DNA from: an uncultured Pelagibacteraceae bacterium
Lineage (GTDB): Bacteria > Pseudomonadota > Alphaproteobacteria > Pelagibacterales > Pelagibacteraceae
Assembly: GCA_902580275.1 (NCBI GenBank)
Contig: CACHJZ010000002.1
Coordinates: 62,001 to 126,000 of the forward strand
DNA length: 64,000 bases
Direction: 5' to 3'
The notes under the pieces were generated by a model. That model ran no database searches and had not been told where the DNA came from. It saw only the letters and a list, made by a program, of their open reading frames with translations. Shown one piece after another: positions 38,462 through 47,535 of the stretch; the stretch's first letter is position 1, and every line of letters begins with the position of its first letter. Both the position numbers and the translations under genes were made by a program.

Positions 38462-40183
38462 TTAATTAGATAGCCAAATAGTTTGAAAAGGATCTAAAGT
38501 AATATTATTTTTACTAACTGTAGTTCCGACTATTAATTCTCTATACTTTTTATTTGTTAGTTGGATTTTAATATTTTGAGTTTTTGAACTTAAGTTTGAA
38601 ATACACATAACAGTTTGTTTTTTATCTAAGCTTATCCTTTTAAATGCAAATATCTTTGGTCCAAAGTTCATCGTTTTTCTTAATGCATTAGGGTGAAAAG
38701 CTTTATTTTTTCGCTTGATATTTAATAAATTACTTATTTCCTCGTAAATTAAATAATGCTTTGAGTTCTTATTTTTTAATAATTTATTCAAACGTTCTGC
38801 ACTCCATTTATATCTATTTAAATCTCTCTTATTATTTGAAATAATGTATTTATTAATATCATTTGAAGTTCCAAACATTGAATTAAAATAAATTGCTGGA
38901 ATACCTTCAAAAGAAATCATTATTGCATGAGCACATAGATATCTTGCATAATGAAATTTTCCTTTAAGATCGGTATCAGTTTTTTGAAATGCGTTATATA
39001 AAGTAATATTAGCCTCATATACCTTTTTTGATTTTCCTTGGACTTTTCTAAACGAAAATTCTCCACCATTTTTTTTAAGCCTTTTAAACATTTTATTGAT
39101 GGCATCTTTATTTAAAAGACCTTCAACTGGCCTCATACCAATACCGTCATGTGATGCAATAAAATTTAAATAACTATTGCCTAATTTGTTTTGTGGCAAT
39201 TTTTTACTCCAAGAAGTTATTTTCCTACTATCCTCAAATAACAACGAATGAACCAAAAGGGGAGGTAACGAAAAATTATAAATCCAGTTTGCCTCATCAT
39301 TGTTACCAAAGTAACTAATGTTTTCATTTTCAGGCAAGTTTGTTTCGGTCACAATTATTGCTGATTTGTTTAAGCTATTACAAACAATTCTTAATATTTT
39401 AATGATTTCGTGAGTTTGTTTTAAATTAATGCATTTAGTTCCACTTTCTTTCCAAAGATAAGCTATAGCATCCAATCTAAATATATTTACCCCATGATTA
39501 ATCAAATTAATTATAATTTTGATAAATCTAATTAAAACTTTTGGATTTTTAAAATTTAAATCGATCTGATCGTTACTAAATGTTCGCCAAAGATATCTAT
39601 TTTCACCAAAAATATTCACTTTCTTTAATAAACGATGTTCTCGTGGTCTAACTACATTTTTTGAATTAAATTTTTTATTAACAGTAAAAAAATAATTTTT
39701 TCCTGGTGAATTATTTCTTAAGTAGTTTTTAAACCAAAGACCCCTGGATGATGAATGATTAATTACAACATCAGCCATAATAAAACTATTTTTTGAAAAA
39801 CTTTTAATATCACTCCATTTACCTAACCTTGGATCAATTTTATAATGATCCTTAACAGCAAAACCACTGTCGCTACTTGATGGATAAAAGGGTAGAAAGT
39901 GAACAGAATTGAAAGATTTACTTAAGTAATTTTTATGAAACTTTTTAAACTCTGTAATAGATTTATTTGTTTTTGTACCTAAAACACTATCTCCATAACA
40001 AATTAATAGTGAAGTTTTTTCTGATAAATTAAAATTTTTCTTTGAATTTTTTATTTTATTAGACTTACTAATGCTTTTAACTATGTCATCAGTAAAACTT
40101 AGTAATTCTTTATTAGTAAAGATTGGTTTATAAATTTTTCTTAATTTAAGGTTAATTTGATTTCGGATTTCTGAGGAATTCAT
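38462..40183 (-). CDS. GH13 sugar phosphorylase, probably glucosylglycerate phosphorylase type
   Basis: A 573-residue GH13 enzyme of the sucrose phosphorylase-like subfamily (GH13_18). Catalytic residues are Asp238 in FRLDAIAYLW (nucleophile), Glu280 in IVTETNLPE (acid/base) and His345-Asp346 in IASHDGIG (transition state). Members phosphorolyse sucrose, glucosylglycerol or glucosylglycerate. Its one-base overlap with the glucosyl-3-phosphoglycerate synthase gene makes glucosylglycerate the best guess. There is no signal peptide, so it should be cytoplasmic. Confidence 0.78.
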   Translation of the reverse strand: MNSSEIRNQINLKLRKIYKPIFTNKELLSFTDDIVKSISKSNKIKNSKKNFNLSEKTSLLICYGDSVLGTKTNKSITEFKKFHKNYLSKSFNSVHFLPFYPSSSDSGFAVKDHYKIDPRLGKWSDIKSFSKNSFIMADVVINHSSSRGLWFKNYLRNNSPGKNYFFTVNKKFNSKNVVRPREHRLLKKVNIFGENRYLWRTFSNDQIDLNFKNPKVLIRFIKIIINLINHGVNIFRLDAIAYLWKESGTKCINLKQTHEIIKILRIVCNSLNKSAIIVTETNLPENENISYFGNNDEANWIYNFSLPPLLVHSLLFEDSRKITSWSKKLPQNKLGNSYLNFIASHDGIGMRPVEGLLNKDAINKMFKRLKKNGGEFSFRKVQGKSKKVYEANITLYNAFQKTDTDLKGKFHYARYLCAHAIMISFEGIPAIYFNSMFGTSNDINKYIISNNKRDLNRYKWSAERLNKLLKNKNSKHYLIYEEISNLLNIKRKNKAFHPNALRKTMNFGPKIFAFKRISLDKKQTVMCISNLSSKTQNIKIQLTNKKYRELIVGTTVSKNNITLDPFQTIWLSN

Positions 40184-41403
40184 TATTTATGTTTTTTATT
40201 GTCCTCATCAACTGCATGTTTTAATCTTTCTAGAAAATCTGGTATTGCGCTTTTAACTCGGCTCCATGTTGGTATAAAAGGAGTATCCATAGGATTTTTA
40301 AAAAACGACTCTCCTGCTTTCATTATATTTAGCGCAAATAATTCAACTGCCTTTTCCTCAGTATGAGAGTCGAACTTTAAGCCATTCATTTCAGCATCAC
40401 TTCTATATGTATCTATTAAGTCTAATGCAGATCTATAGTAAGTTGCTTTTAAAGATCTAAAAGTTTCAAGACTGAATGAATTTCCTTGTGTTGCGAGCTT
40501 TCTAATTAATGTTTTAATAATATCTGTAGACATTCTTGAAAGCCCTTTTTTATCATCCCCAATAGATAATTCTTGGTGTTTATGATCATAAGTATCAGCT
40601 AAATCAACTTGGCAAATATTATTTGGTGAAAAATTCCTTTGCATTTCAGATAATACTCCAACTTCAATTCCCCAATCAGATGATATTCTTAACTCCGATA
40701 ATACATTTCTTCTAAAAGAAAATTCTCCAGCTAAAGGATATTTAAATGACTTCATAAATTCTAAATAGTCACTTCTACCAATTGTTTTTTCTAATGCGGT
40801 TATTAAAGGAAATACAAGCAGTCTTGCTACCCGGCCATTCATTTTACCTTGCGCTACCCTTGGATAATAACCTTTACAAAATTCGAAGTTAAAAAATGGA
40901 TTAACAACTGGATAAAATAATTTTGCTAGCATTCGTCTATCATAAGTTTTTATATCACAATCATGCAAAGCAACTGATCTTGCATTGTCCCTTGCAATAC
41001 ACATACCAAGGCAATACCAAACATTTCTTCCTTTACCGAGTTCATTAGGTGCAAGATTTTTTTTCTTTAATTCGTTATGGAGTTTTTTTAATCTTGGTCC
41101 GTCATTCCATAAAATTGAGAAAGGCGTTTTGAGTTTTTTAAAGAATTTATGGGCTTTATCTGCTTGTTTTTTATTTGCTCTGTCTAAACCAATAATTATA
41201 TGACTAAGATAATTTACTTTACTTATTTCACTAACAATTCTTGGTAATGCATCTCCCTCAAGTTCTGAATAAAGACTTGGAAGAATTAACTCCATTTTTC
41301 TCTCTTTAGAAAATTTTAATAAATCTTTTTCTATGTCCTTAGTAGATTTTGTGCCGAAATCATGCAAACTTGAAATAATACCGTTCTGAGAAAAATCACT
41401 CAT
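40183..41403 (-). CDS. gpgS: Glucosyl-3-phosphoglycerate synthase
   Basis: A 406-residue GT-A glycosyltransferase of the GpgS type, which transfers glucose from an NDP-glucose to 3-phosphoglycerate. Visible features are ILPSLYSELEGDALP near the N-terminus, GKGRNVWYCLG, the metal-binding HDCDIKTYDR, and GEFSFRRNVL followed by DWGIEVGVL. The neighbouring phosphatase would remove phosphate to give glucosylglycerate, a compatible solute made by marine bacteria, often under nitrogen limitation. A mannosyl donor is an alternative. The stop shares one base with the GH13 start. Confidence 0.85.
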   Translation of the reverse strand: MSDFSQNGIISSLHDFGTKSTKDIEKDLLKFSKERKMELILPSLYSELEGDALPRIVSEISKVNYLSHIIIGLDRANKKQADKAHKFFKKLKTPFSILWNDGPRLKKLHNELKKKNLAPNELGKGRNVWYCLGMCIARDNARSVALHDCDIKTYDRRMLAKLFYPVVNPFFNFEFCKGYYPRVAQGKMNGRVARLLVFPLITALEKTIGRSDYLEFMKSFKYPLAGEFSFRRNVLSELRISSDWGIEVGVLSEMQRNFSPNNICQVDLADTYDHKHQELSIGDDKKGLSRMSTDIIKTLIRKLATQGNSFSLETFRSLKATYYRSALDLIDTYRSDAEMNGLKFDSHTEEKAVELFALNIMKAGESFFKNPMDTPFIPTWSRVKSAIPDFLERLKHAVDEDNKKHK

Positions 41404-41420
41404 AATAAATTTTAATCCGT

Positions 41421-42218
41421 TTATTTAATTTTTTCTAGCGCCAATTTGACAACTTCTTCCCATCCAAGTGGAGCAGATTGTTTCGAAACTAAGCAATTAT
41501 TTATATTTATTGGCTCCATAAGAAATTGATCGTTAAATACTAGACATGCAATGTTACTATTTCTTAACATGTCTAGATCATTGTAATTATCACCAACACC
41601 AATTGTTTTAACTTCATCTTCAGTTTTTTTAATTATTTTGATAACTCTATTCATCGCTTTTAGTTTACTTACATTATCGCAAATATTTATCACACGCCCA
41701 CCTTCGTGGAGAGACAAACCAATATTTTTTACAATCTTAAACAAATCTTTTTTTTGCTCACTATTTCCTTTAAATAAAATAGGAGTTGAATAATTTCTAT
41801 TAAGAACATTTCTCAAGTTTTTGTCTGATAATCCAAAAATTTCACGTTGAGTTTTTCTTTCCATTTTCGAAATAAATTTACATTTAGATCTTAAATTCTC
41901 AGGCACCTCTTTTTGAAAAACTTTTAATGTGATTTCTTTCTCCCTACTTAAAACAATGTTATTTGGGAAATTTTTATTTACATTATCTAATCCAAATATT
42001 GCTGACCCATTTTCAGAAATAAAGGGTAAACTTAAATCTAGTTTTTTATTAAAATCTTCAATCTCTACTTGGGTTTTACTTGTATTAGGAATTATGATTA
42101 TTCTCTCGCTAACAAGGCTTTTTATATAGTCTTTTATTTCATCAAATTTAAAAGTATCCCTATTTAATAGTGTACCATCTAAATCAGTAAAAATAATTAC
42201 TGAATGTTTTTTTTTCAT
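41421..42218 (-). CDS. gpgP: Glucosyl/mannosyl-3-phosphoglycerate phosphatase (HAD family)
   Basis: A 265-residue HAD phosphatase of the Cof/MPGP type. Motif I is FTDLDGTLLN with Asp12 and Asp14, SENGSAIF follows, and the C-terminal motif is GVGDNYNDLDML. The cap and length match mannosyl-3-phosphoglycerate phosphatase, which also acts on the glucosyl compound. It lies 17 bp upstream of gpgS and 29 bp downstream of the ABC ATPase gene on the same strand. Confidence 0.85.
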   Translation of the reverse strand: MKKKHSVIIFTDLDGTLLNRDTFKFDEIKDYIKSLVSERIIIIPNTSKTQVEIEDFNKKLDLSLPFISENGSAIFGLDNVNKNFPNNIVLSREKEITLKVFQKEVPENLRSKCKFISKMERKTQREIFGLSDKNLRNVLNRNYSTPILFKGNSEQKKDLFKIVKNIGLSLHEGGRVINICDNVSKLKAMNRVIKIIKKTEDEVKTIGVGDNYNDLDMLRNSNIACLVFNDQFLMEPININNCLVSKQSAPLGWEEVVKLALEKIK

Positions 42219-42247
42219 TATATTATTTTTGGGTTTATCTTTATTGA

Positions 42248-43300
42248 TTATCTTATCCTATTTCTATTTTTGTCAAATAGATATATTTTCTCTTTTGAGA
42301 AAGATATTTTTAAAGTCTTACCTGATACATTATCTGATGTTTTTACATTAATCTCTTTGTTTGATGCAGTTGAATAGATAATTTTTTCAAATCCTAAATT
42401 TTCTACAAGATCAACTTTAACATCTATCTTTATTGGATGTGAGTCTTTTACACTTATATCCTCAGGCCTTATACCTAAATAAATTTCATCTTTAAAATTG
42501 ATATTTTCAAACATAATTTCATTATTAAAAAAATTTATTGTATTTTTATTAACAATATTCTCTTTTTCTAATTTAATTATATTCATCTTCGGTGAACCAA
42601 TAAATTCTGCAACAAAAACATTATTTGGATCAGCATAAATTTCATTAGGTGTACCAAACTGTTCAATATTTCCATTGTTTAAAATCACTATTCTGTCAGC
42701 CAGTGTCATTGCTTCAACCTGATCATGAGTGACATAAATAATATTAGAATTCATTTTCTTGTGAAGTTTTGAAATTTCTACTCTCATCTCTGATCTTAAT
42801 GCTGCATCTAAATTAGATAGTGGTTCATCAAATAAAAAAAGTTTAGGATTTCTTGTTATTGCTCTGCCTATAGCAACTCTTTGTCTTTGACCTCCAGAAA
42901 GTTCTTTTGGTTTTCTATCTAGCAAATCTTGGATTTGAAGTGTTTTAGCAGCCTCGTTTACTTTTTTTTCAATATCACTTTTAGAATGTTTTTCCATTTT
43001 AAGACCGAAAGACATGTTTTCATAAACATTCATATGTGGATATAAAGCATATGATTGAAAAACCATTGCTATTCCTCTTTTTGAAGGAATTAAATTATTA
43101 ATTAATTTGTTATCTAAAAAAATTTCTCCTACATCAACTGACTCTAAACCAGAGATCATTCTTAAAAGTGTAGACTTTCCACAACCTGATGGACCAACTA
43201 AAACAACAAATTCTCCATCATTTATTTTTATATCAAATTTATTTATTACCTTGTTTGATCCAAAACTTTTTTCAATATTTTTTAATTCAATAGATGCCAT
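42248..43300 (-). CDS. MalK/UgpC-type sugar ABC transporter ATP-binding protein
   Basis: A 350-residue ABC ATPase of the carbohydrate CUT1 family. Walker A is GPSGCGKST at about residues 36-44, the signature is [14 protein letters not shown], and Walker B is [12 protein letters not shown]. The C-terminal TOBE/OB regulatory domain includes YLGIRPEDI. It should energise the MalE-F-G-like proteins encoded divergently. Being the first gene of malK-gpgP-gpgS-GH13 ties the importer to the glucosylglycerate genes. Confidence 0.92.
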   Translation of the reverse strand: MASIELKNIEKSFGSNKVINKFDIKINDGEFVVLVGPSGCGKSTLLRMISGLESVDVGEIFLDNKLINNLIPSKRGIAMVFQSYALYPHMNVYENMSFGLKMEKHSKSDIEKKVNEAAKTLQIQDLLDRKPKELSGGQRQRVAIGRAITRNPKLFLFDEPLSNLDAALRSEMRVEISKLHKKMNSNIIYVTHDQVEAMTLADRIVILNNGNIEQFGTPNEIYADPNNVFVAEFIGSPKMNIIKLEKENIVNKNTINFFNNEIMFENINFKDEIYLGIRPEDISVKDSHPIKIDVKVDLVENLGFEKIIYSTASNKEINVKTSDNVSGKTLKISFSKEKIYLFDKNRNRIR

Positions 43301-43464
43301 AAAAAATTTTCAACCCAAGGTTTAGTTTATATTTTAAAGATTTTATTTTAACAAAAAAATAACGTTAATGTAAAATTTGCATACCTGTCATATGTTTTTC
43401 TGATGGTCTATAATTCCGATAAATTTGCTAAATTTTTTATAAATTTAAAATAGAGGGGGATATA
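43301..43464. promoter_or_regulatory. Divergent control region between the sugar ABC ATPase and binding-protein genes
   Basis: This 164 bp is the only sizeable gap in the locus and must hold both divergent promoters. It contains a palindrome TAACGTTA at 43360-43367, with a central CG as in many LacI-family operators. That is only eight bases and may be chance. A strong ribosome-binding site GAGGGGGA (43453-43460) precedes the binding-protein ATG. No regulator gene is adjacent. Confidence 0.35.
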
Positions 43465-44787
43465 ATGAAAAAAATATTAGTATTCATATTTGCTTTTTCT
43501 TTTTTAGTTAACTCAAGTAACGCCGGAATTACTTTCTGGACTACTGAAGTTCAACCAGAAAGAATGGAAAAACAAAAAATAATGGCCAAAGCTTTTGAGG
43601 CTAAAACTGGTATTAGCGTTGAAGTCATTCCTGTTGAGGAAAAAGATCTTGGAACAAGAGCAACGGCAGCTGCAGCTGCTGGCGATCTACCAGATGTAAT
43701 ATATCATACATTACAATATGTGTTGCCTTGGGCAGAAGCTGGTATCTTGGATGTTGATGCAAATAATGCTGTAGTAAAAGATTTGGGTAAAAAAACTTTT
43801 GCTCCTGGAGCATTAAACATGGCTAAGTCTGGATCAAAGATTGCAGCTGTTCCAGTTGACGGTTGGACGCAAATGGTTGTTTACAGAAAAGACTTATTTC
43901 AAAAAGCAGGTCTCGAACCACCAACAAACTATGCAAATATAGTTAAAGCAATTAATGCACTATCAAATGACAATATGTATGGTTTTGTTGCAGCAACAAA
44001 AACTGATGAAAATTTTATGAGTCAGGTTTTAGAGCATGTGCTTTTAGCAAACGGAGTAAATCTTGTTAAAAAAGGTGGAACAAAGAAACAAGGTAAAGCC
44101 TTAAAAAATTCTCTAGAGTTTTACAAAGTTTTAGCTAAGGCAAGTCCTAAAGGTGAATTATTTTGGAAGCAATCTAGAGCTTTATATTTTGCTGGAAGAA
44201 CACCAATGATAATTTGGTCACCATTTATAATGGATGAGTTAGCTGGTTTGAGAGACTCAGCTCCACCAACATTTAACGTTGATCCAACATCTAATGAGTT
44301 AGCTCAAAAAACTGGTTTCATCACTAATTTCAGCGGTCCTGATAATAAAAAAGGAGCAGCTTGGGCTGATATTAGATACTTTGGTATAACTGCAGATGCT
44401 GATACAGATGAAGCTAAAAAGTTCATTATGTATTCTATGAACGAAGGTTACACAGCTACATTAGGTATTGCACCTGAAGGAAAATTTCCTGTAAGAAGAG
44501 GAAATACAAGTGATCCAAATGCTTATACTAAAGCTTGGAGTAAACTTCCAGTTGGCGTAGATAGAAAGGCTCCTTTAACTGATCTTTATTCTTCTGATGT
44601 TATTAATAACATTGTTGCAGGATTAGACACTGCGAGCAGATGGGGAGTTAAAGAAGGTGAGCTTTCAAGAGCATCAAAAATAATTAATTCTCAATTCTTA
44701 AATAGAATCACGAGAGAATTCATTGATGATCAAATTTCAGTTGATGAGGCAGTTAAGAAAATTAACGCTGAATTGGCTAAGTTTTAG
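43465..44787 (+). CDS. Sugar ABC transporter periplasmic binding protein (family 1)
   Basis: A 440-residue extracellular solute-binding protein family 1 member with a signal peptide (about 1-21, ending NSSNAG). The mature protein begins ITFWTTEVQPERMEKQK and has the family region AAAGDLPDVIYHTLQYVLPWAE. The substrate is unknown; a glucosylated osmolyte or disaccharide fits the neighbourhood. Its ribosome-binding site is the strongest in the window, and a terminator hairpin follows the gene, as expected for a protein needed in excess over its permeases. Confidence 0.92.
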   Translation: MKKILVFIFAFSFLVNSSNAGITFWTTEVQPERMEKQKIMAKAFEAKTGISVEVIPVEEKDLGTRATAAAAAGDLPDVIYHTLQYVLPWAEAGILDVDANNAVVKDLGKKTFAPGALNMAKSGSKIAAVPVDGWTQMVVYRKDLFQKAGLEPPTNYANIVKAINALSNDNMYGFVAATKTDENFMSQVLEHVLLANGVNLVKKGGTKKQGKALKNSLEFYKVLAKASPKGELFWKQSRALYFAGRTPMIIWSPFIMDELAGLRDSAPPTFNVDPTSNELAQKTGFITNFSGPDNKKGAAWADIRYFGITADADTDEAKKFIMYSMNEGYTATLGIAPEGKFPVRRGNTSDPNAYTKAWSKLPVGVDRKAPLTDLYSSDVINNIVAGLDTASRWGVKEGELSRASKIINSQFLNRITREFIDDQISVDEAVKKINAELAKF

Positions 44788-44800
44788 TCAATAAGATTTA

Positions 44801-44835
44801 AAAAAAGCGGGTAATATATTATTATCCGCTTTTTT
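44801..44835 (+). terminator. Rho-independent terminator between binding-protein and permease genes
   Basis: AAAAAAGCGG at 44801-44810 pairs perfectly with CCGCTTTTTT at 44826-44835. The stem continues inward with a G-T pair and TAAT/ATTA, leaving a five-base loop, and it ends in a T run. It sits 13 bp after the binding-protein stop and 3 bp before the first permease ATG. It probably stops most transcripts so that the binding protein is made in excess, with read-through feeding the permeases. Confidence 0.85.
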
Positions 44836-44838
44836 CTT

Positions 44839-46098
44839 ATGAGTGACACTTTATCTAAAATAGAAAAAAGAACTGCGTATACATTACTTTTACCAGCAGT
44901 TTTTTTAGTTTTTTCTATAATATTATTTCCTATTTTTGCAAATATTTGGATAAGCTTTAAAGAAGTTAGTTTAAAAGATATTAGAATTCCAGAACCAAGG
45001 GCAAAAAAAATTGTAAAAAGCATATCAGACAATAATTCTGAATTAAAAATTGTTTACAAATTAAGAAATAGCTCCTTAATTCAAAAAATATCAGATGTAG
45101 AATTTAAGGATAAACTTCCGAGCAATGTAATACCTGTAGATCTAGATTCTAGATGTGAATTTAAATCAAAGATAATTAAATGTCAGTTCGGTGAATGGGA
45201 AGCAAAATATAGAGAAAATTTTGAGGTATTAATTAAGAATGAAAATAATAATGAAATAGATAAAAAAATAGTTAAATCTCAAAAACCATCCTTAAGTGGA
45301 AAAGCCGATAACATCCTTCTAACTACAAATTTTACATTAAAGAACTTTAAGAAAGTTTTTTATGAAGATGATTTTGTTGATTTACTTCTAACCACATTTT
45401 ACTTCACTTTTTTTGGTACAATTGGAGCAATATTCTTTGGAATTTTAGCTGCGCAGCTAGTTAATCAAAATTTTTATGGCAGATCATTTATGAGAAGTAT
45501 TTTACTTTTTCCATATGTTGGACCTGTAGTAGCTTTAGCTTACACTTGGACTTTATTACTTGATCCAAATAGCGGAACCTTCAATGCTTTGATGGTGAAT
45601 TTTAATATTTTTGATGAACCTATTAATTTACTGGGTCAAAAATATATGTTGATGAACATTTTTGGCTTTGAGTTAAAATTAAGACTAGCATTAACCACAG
45701 TTATATTTTTTGAGATTTGGCGATATTTTCCTCTAGCTTTTCTATTTATTCTTGCAAGGCTTCAAGCTGTACCTAAAGATTTATATGAAGCTGCAGAAGT
45801 TGATGGAGCAGGGCCGCTTAAAAAGTTTATACACATCACTCTTCCACAAATAACAGCCATCATATCAATTTTATTTATGATTAGATTTATTTGGAATTTT
45901 AACAAATTCGAGGATATTTTTTTATTAACTGGCGGCGCGTCAGGGACGAGGACATTACCAATAAATGTTTATCAGCAAGGTTTTGCAATATCAGATATAG
46001 GCATGGGATCTGCTGTCTCTATAGTAATAGTGTTATTGCTTATAATTTTTATGTTTATTTATTTTAAATTAATTGGAAGAAAGGCAAATGAAATTTAA
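44839..46098 (+). CDS. Sugar ABC transporter permease (MalF-like)
   Basis: A 419-residue inner-membrane permease. After a first membrane segment (about 15-36) comes a large hydrophilic region (about 40-180), comparable to the periplasmic P2 loop of MalF. The core permease follows, with the EAA loop EAAEVDGAGPLKKFIHITLP that contacts the ATPase. The ATG lies 3 bp after the terminator stem, so its ribosome-binding region is within the hairpin. That could further limit translation on read-through transcripts. Confidence 0.9.
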   Translation: MSDTLSKIEKRTAYTLLLPAVFLVFSIILFPIFANIWISFKEVSLKDIRIPEPRAKKIVKSISDNNSELKIVYKLRNSSLIQKISDVEFKDKLPSNVIPVDLDSRCEFKSKIIKCQFGEWEAKYRENFEVLIKNENNNEIDKKIVKSQKPSLSGKADNILLTTNFTLKNFKKVFYEDDFVDLLLTTFYFTFFGTIGAIFFGILAAQLVNQNFYGRSFMRSILLFPYVGPVVALAYTWTLLLDPNSGTFNALMVNFNIFDEPINLLGQKYMLMNIFGFELKLRLALTTVIFFEIWRYFPLAFLFILARLQAVPKDLYEAAEVDGAGPLKKFIHITLPQITAIISILFMIRFIWNFNKFEDIFLLTGGASGTRTLPINVYQQGFAISDIGMGSAVSIVIVLLLIIFMFIYFKLIGRKANEI

Positions 46099-47281
46099 GT
46101 CATTATCTATATATTTATTAACATCATCTATATTTTTATTATGTTTGTTGTCTATATTAAAAATAATGTCTACCTTACAAGGTATAAAGTTTACAAATCT
46201 AAATATTAGTCAGAATTTCATTCTTGGAATATGTTTATCTTTTGGATTATTATTTATAGGGAATAAATTTAATCATTTAATTAAGATCTTTTCTTTTACA
46301 TCAATATTTACAATTTTTTATCTATATATTAATGAGAGCGCTCCAATTTGGTATTATATTAGTGTATTCATAATTATCTTATTTTTTTCACACAAAGTTA
46401 AAAATTATAATTTAAATTATTTAAAAGAAGATTTCGTATCAGAAAAAATAATTTTTGATTTTATAACTTTATTTGGAATTATATTTTTTGCCTTTGTTAT
46501 TTTATTTCCATTTTACATAATGCTTGTGACAAGTTTTAAAACCCAAATTGCTTTATTAGTTAATCCCCTAGATTTCAGTTTAGATTTTAAAAAAGATATA
46601 TCTGATTTATTCAAATCATATTTCGTAATCTTTGATACCTATAATTTTGGAAGGTATATTCTTATAAGCTCATTTGTTTCTATAGGAACAGTAATAATAA
46701 CCTTAATGTTTGCAATTCCTGCAGCTTATGCCGTAGCTAGGTTAAACTTTTTTGGTAAAACTTTTTTATCATCTTCAATATTAATAATTTATATGTTCCC
46801 AGCTATAGTTCTTGTAATTCCTTTGTATACAGTCTTTAGCCAACTTGGTTTAAGAAATTCAGTTTTAGGTCTTTTAATTGTTTACACAGCAACTACCTTA
46901 CCTGTAGCAATTTATATGTTGCAAGGTTATTTCAAAAGTATTCCTAAAGAGATTGAAGATGCTGGTATTATGGATGGTCATAGTTGGTTTGGCATCATTT
47001 TAAAAATTATAATTCCATTAAGCCTTCCCGCTATCGCATCTGTCGCGTTATATGTATTCATGATAGCTTGGAATGAATTTTTGTTCTCTTTAATGTTTTT
47101 GGATAATCCAAAATTTTTTACACTTTCAAGGGCTATTCAATATTTAACTGGAGATGCTGAAACGCCAAGACAATACTTAATGGCAGGATCTGTTGTTGTT
47201 ACATTGCCAGTTCTTATAATATTTATTTATTTTGAAAAATACTTAGTAAGCGGTTTAACAGCTGGAAGTGTAAAAGGTTAA
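46088..47281 (+). CDS. Sugar ABC transporter permease (MalG-like)
   Basis: A 397-residue permease, longer than usual MalG (about 280-300) because of an extra N-terminal block with four or so membrane segments (residues 1-110). The core has the EAA loop EIEDAGIMDGHSWFGIILKI and the family end GLTAGSVKG. I choose ATG 46088, preceded by GGAAGAAAGG, over an in-frame TTG 15 bases upstream. It overlaps the first permease by 11 bases. Confidence 0.9.
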   Translation: MKFKSLSIYLLTSSIFLLCLLSILKIMSTLQGIKFTNLNISQNFILGICLSFGLLFIGNKFNHLIKIFSFTSIFTIFYLYINESAPIWYYISVFIIILFFSHKVKNYNLNYLKEDFVSEKIIFDFITLFGIIFFAFVILFPFYIMLVTSFKTQIALLVNPLDFSLDFKKDISDLFKSYFVIFDTYNFGRYILISSFVSIGTVIITLMFAIPAAYAVARLNFFGKTFLSSSILIIYMFPAIVLVIPLYTVFSQLGLRNSVLGLLIVYTATTLPVAIYMLQGYFKSIPKEIEDAGIMDGHSWFGIILKIIIPLSLPAIASVALYVFMIAWNEFLFSLMFLDNPKFFTLSRAIQYLTGDAETPRQYLMAGSVVVTLPVLIIFIYFEKYLVSGLTAGSVKG

Positions 47282-47349
47282 CAATACCTAAATACCAAAA
47301 CAAGTTTATCGTTGATTAAAAGCGAAAATTATTTAAATTAAAACTTCAA

Positions 47350-47532
47350 ATGAATCCTACTGATATATTACTGAGTATAGCAATCGTTGGAATATATACA
47401 TTAATTTATGTTTATTTAAGACATAACTATAAAAATTATAAAAAGATTTTTAAACTTTTTAGTGAAGGTTTTGTTTATGCAACAGTGATTACTGGTATCC
47501 TTTATTATTTAATTAAGCATATAGCCTCATAG
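47350..47532 (+). CDS. Small two-pass membrane protein of unknown function
   Basis: A 60-residue protein with two hydrophobic segments (about 5-23 and 41-57) separated by a short basic loop (RHNYKNYKK). No family is recognised. It lies 68 bp after the permease and only 3 bp before a secreted serine hydrolase gene, so translation with that gene is likely. It could be an accessory of the hydrolase or a spurious frame. The tight spacing argues it is real. Confidence 0.5.
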   Translation: MNPTDILLSIAIVGIYTLIYVYLRHNYKNYKKIFKLFSEGFVYATVITGILYYLIKHIAS

Positions 47533-47535
47533 TGT

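Noticed and set aside
42219-42247. Possible terminator between the sugar ATPase gene and gpgP
   Set aside because: The 29 bp are A+T rich without a stem-loop, so I treat the genes as one operon.
44784-45032. 82-residue minus-strand frame over the first permease start and the terminator
   Set aside because: It reads through the terminator hairpin and the permease N-terminus in antisense, with no supporting motif.
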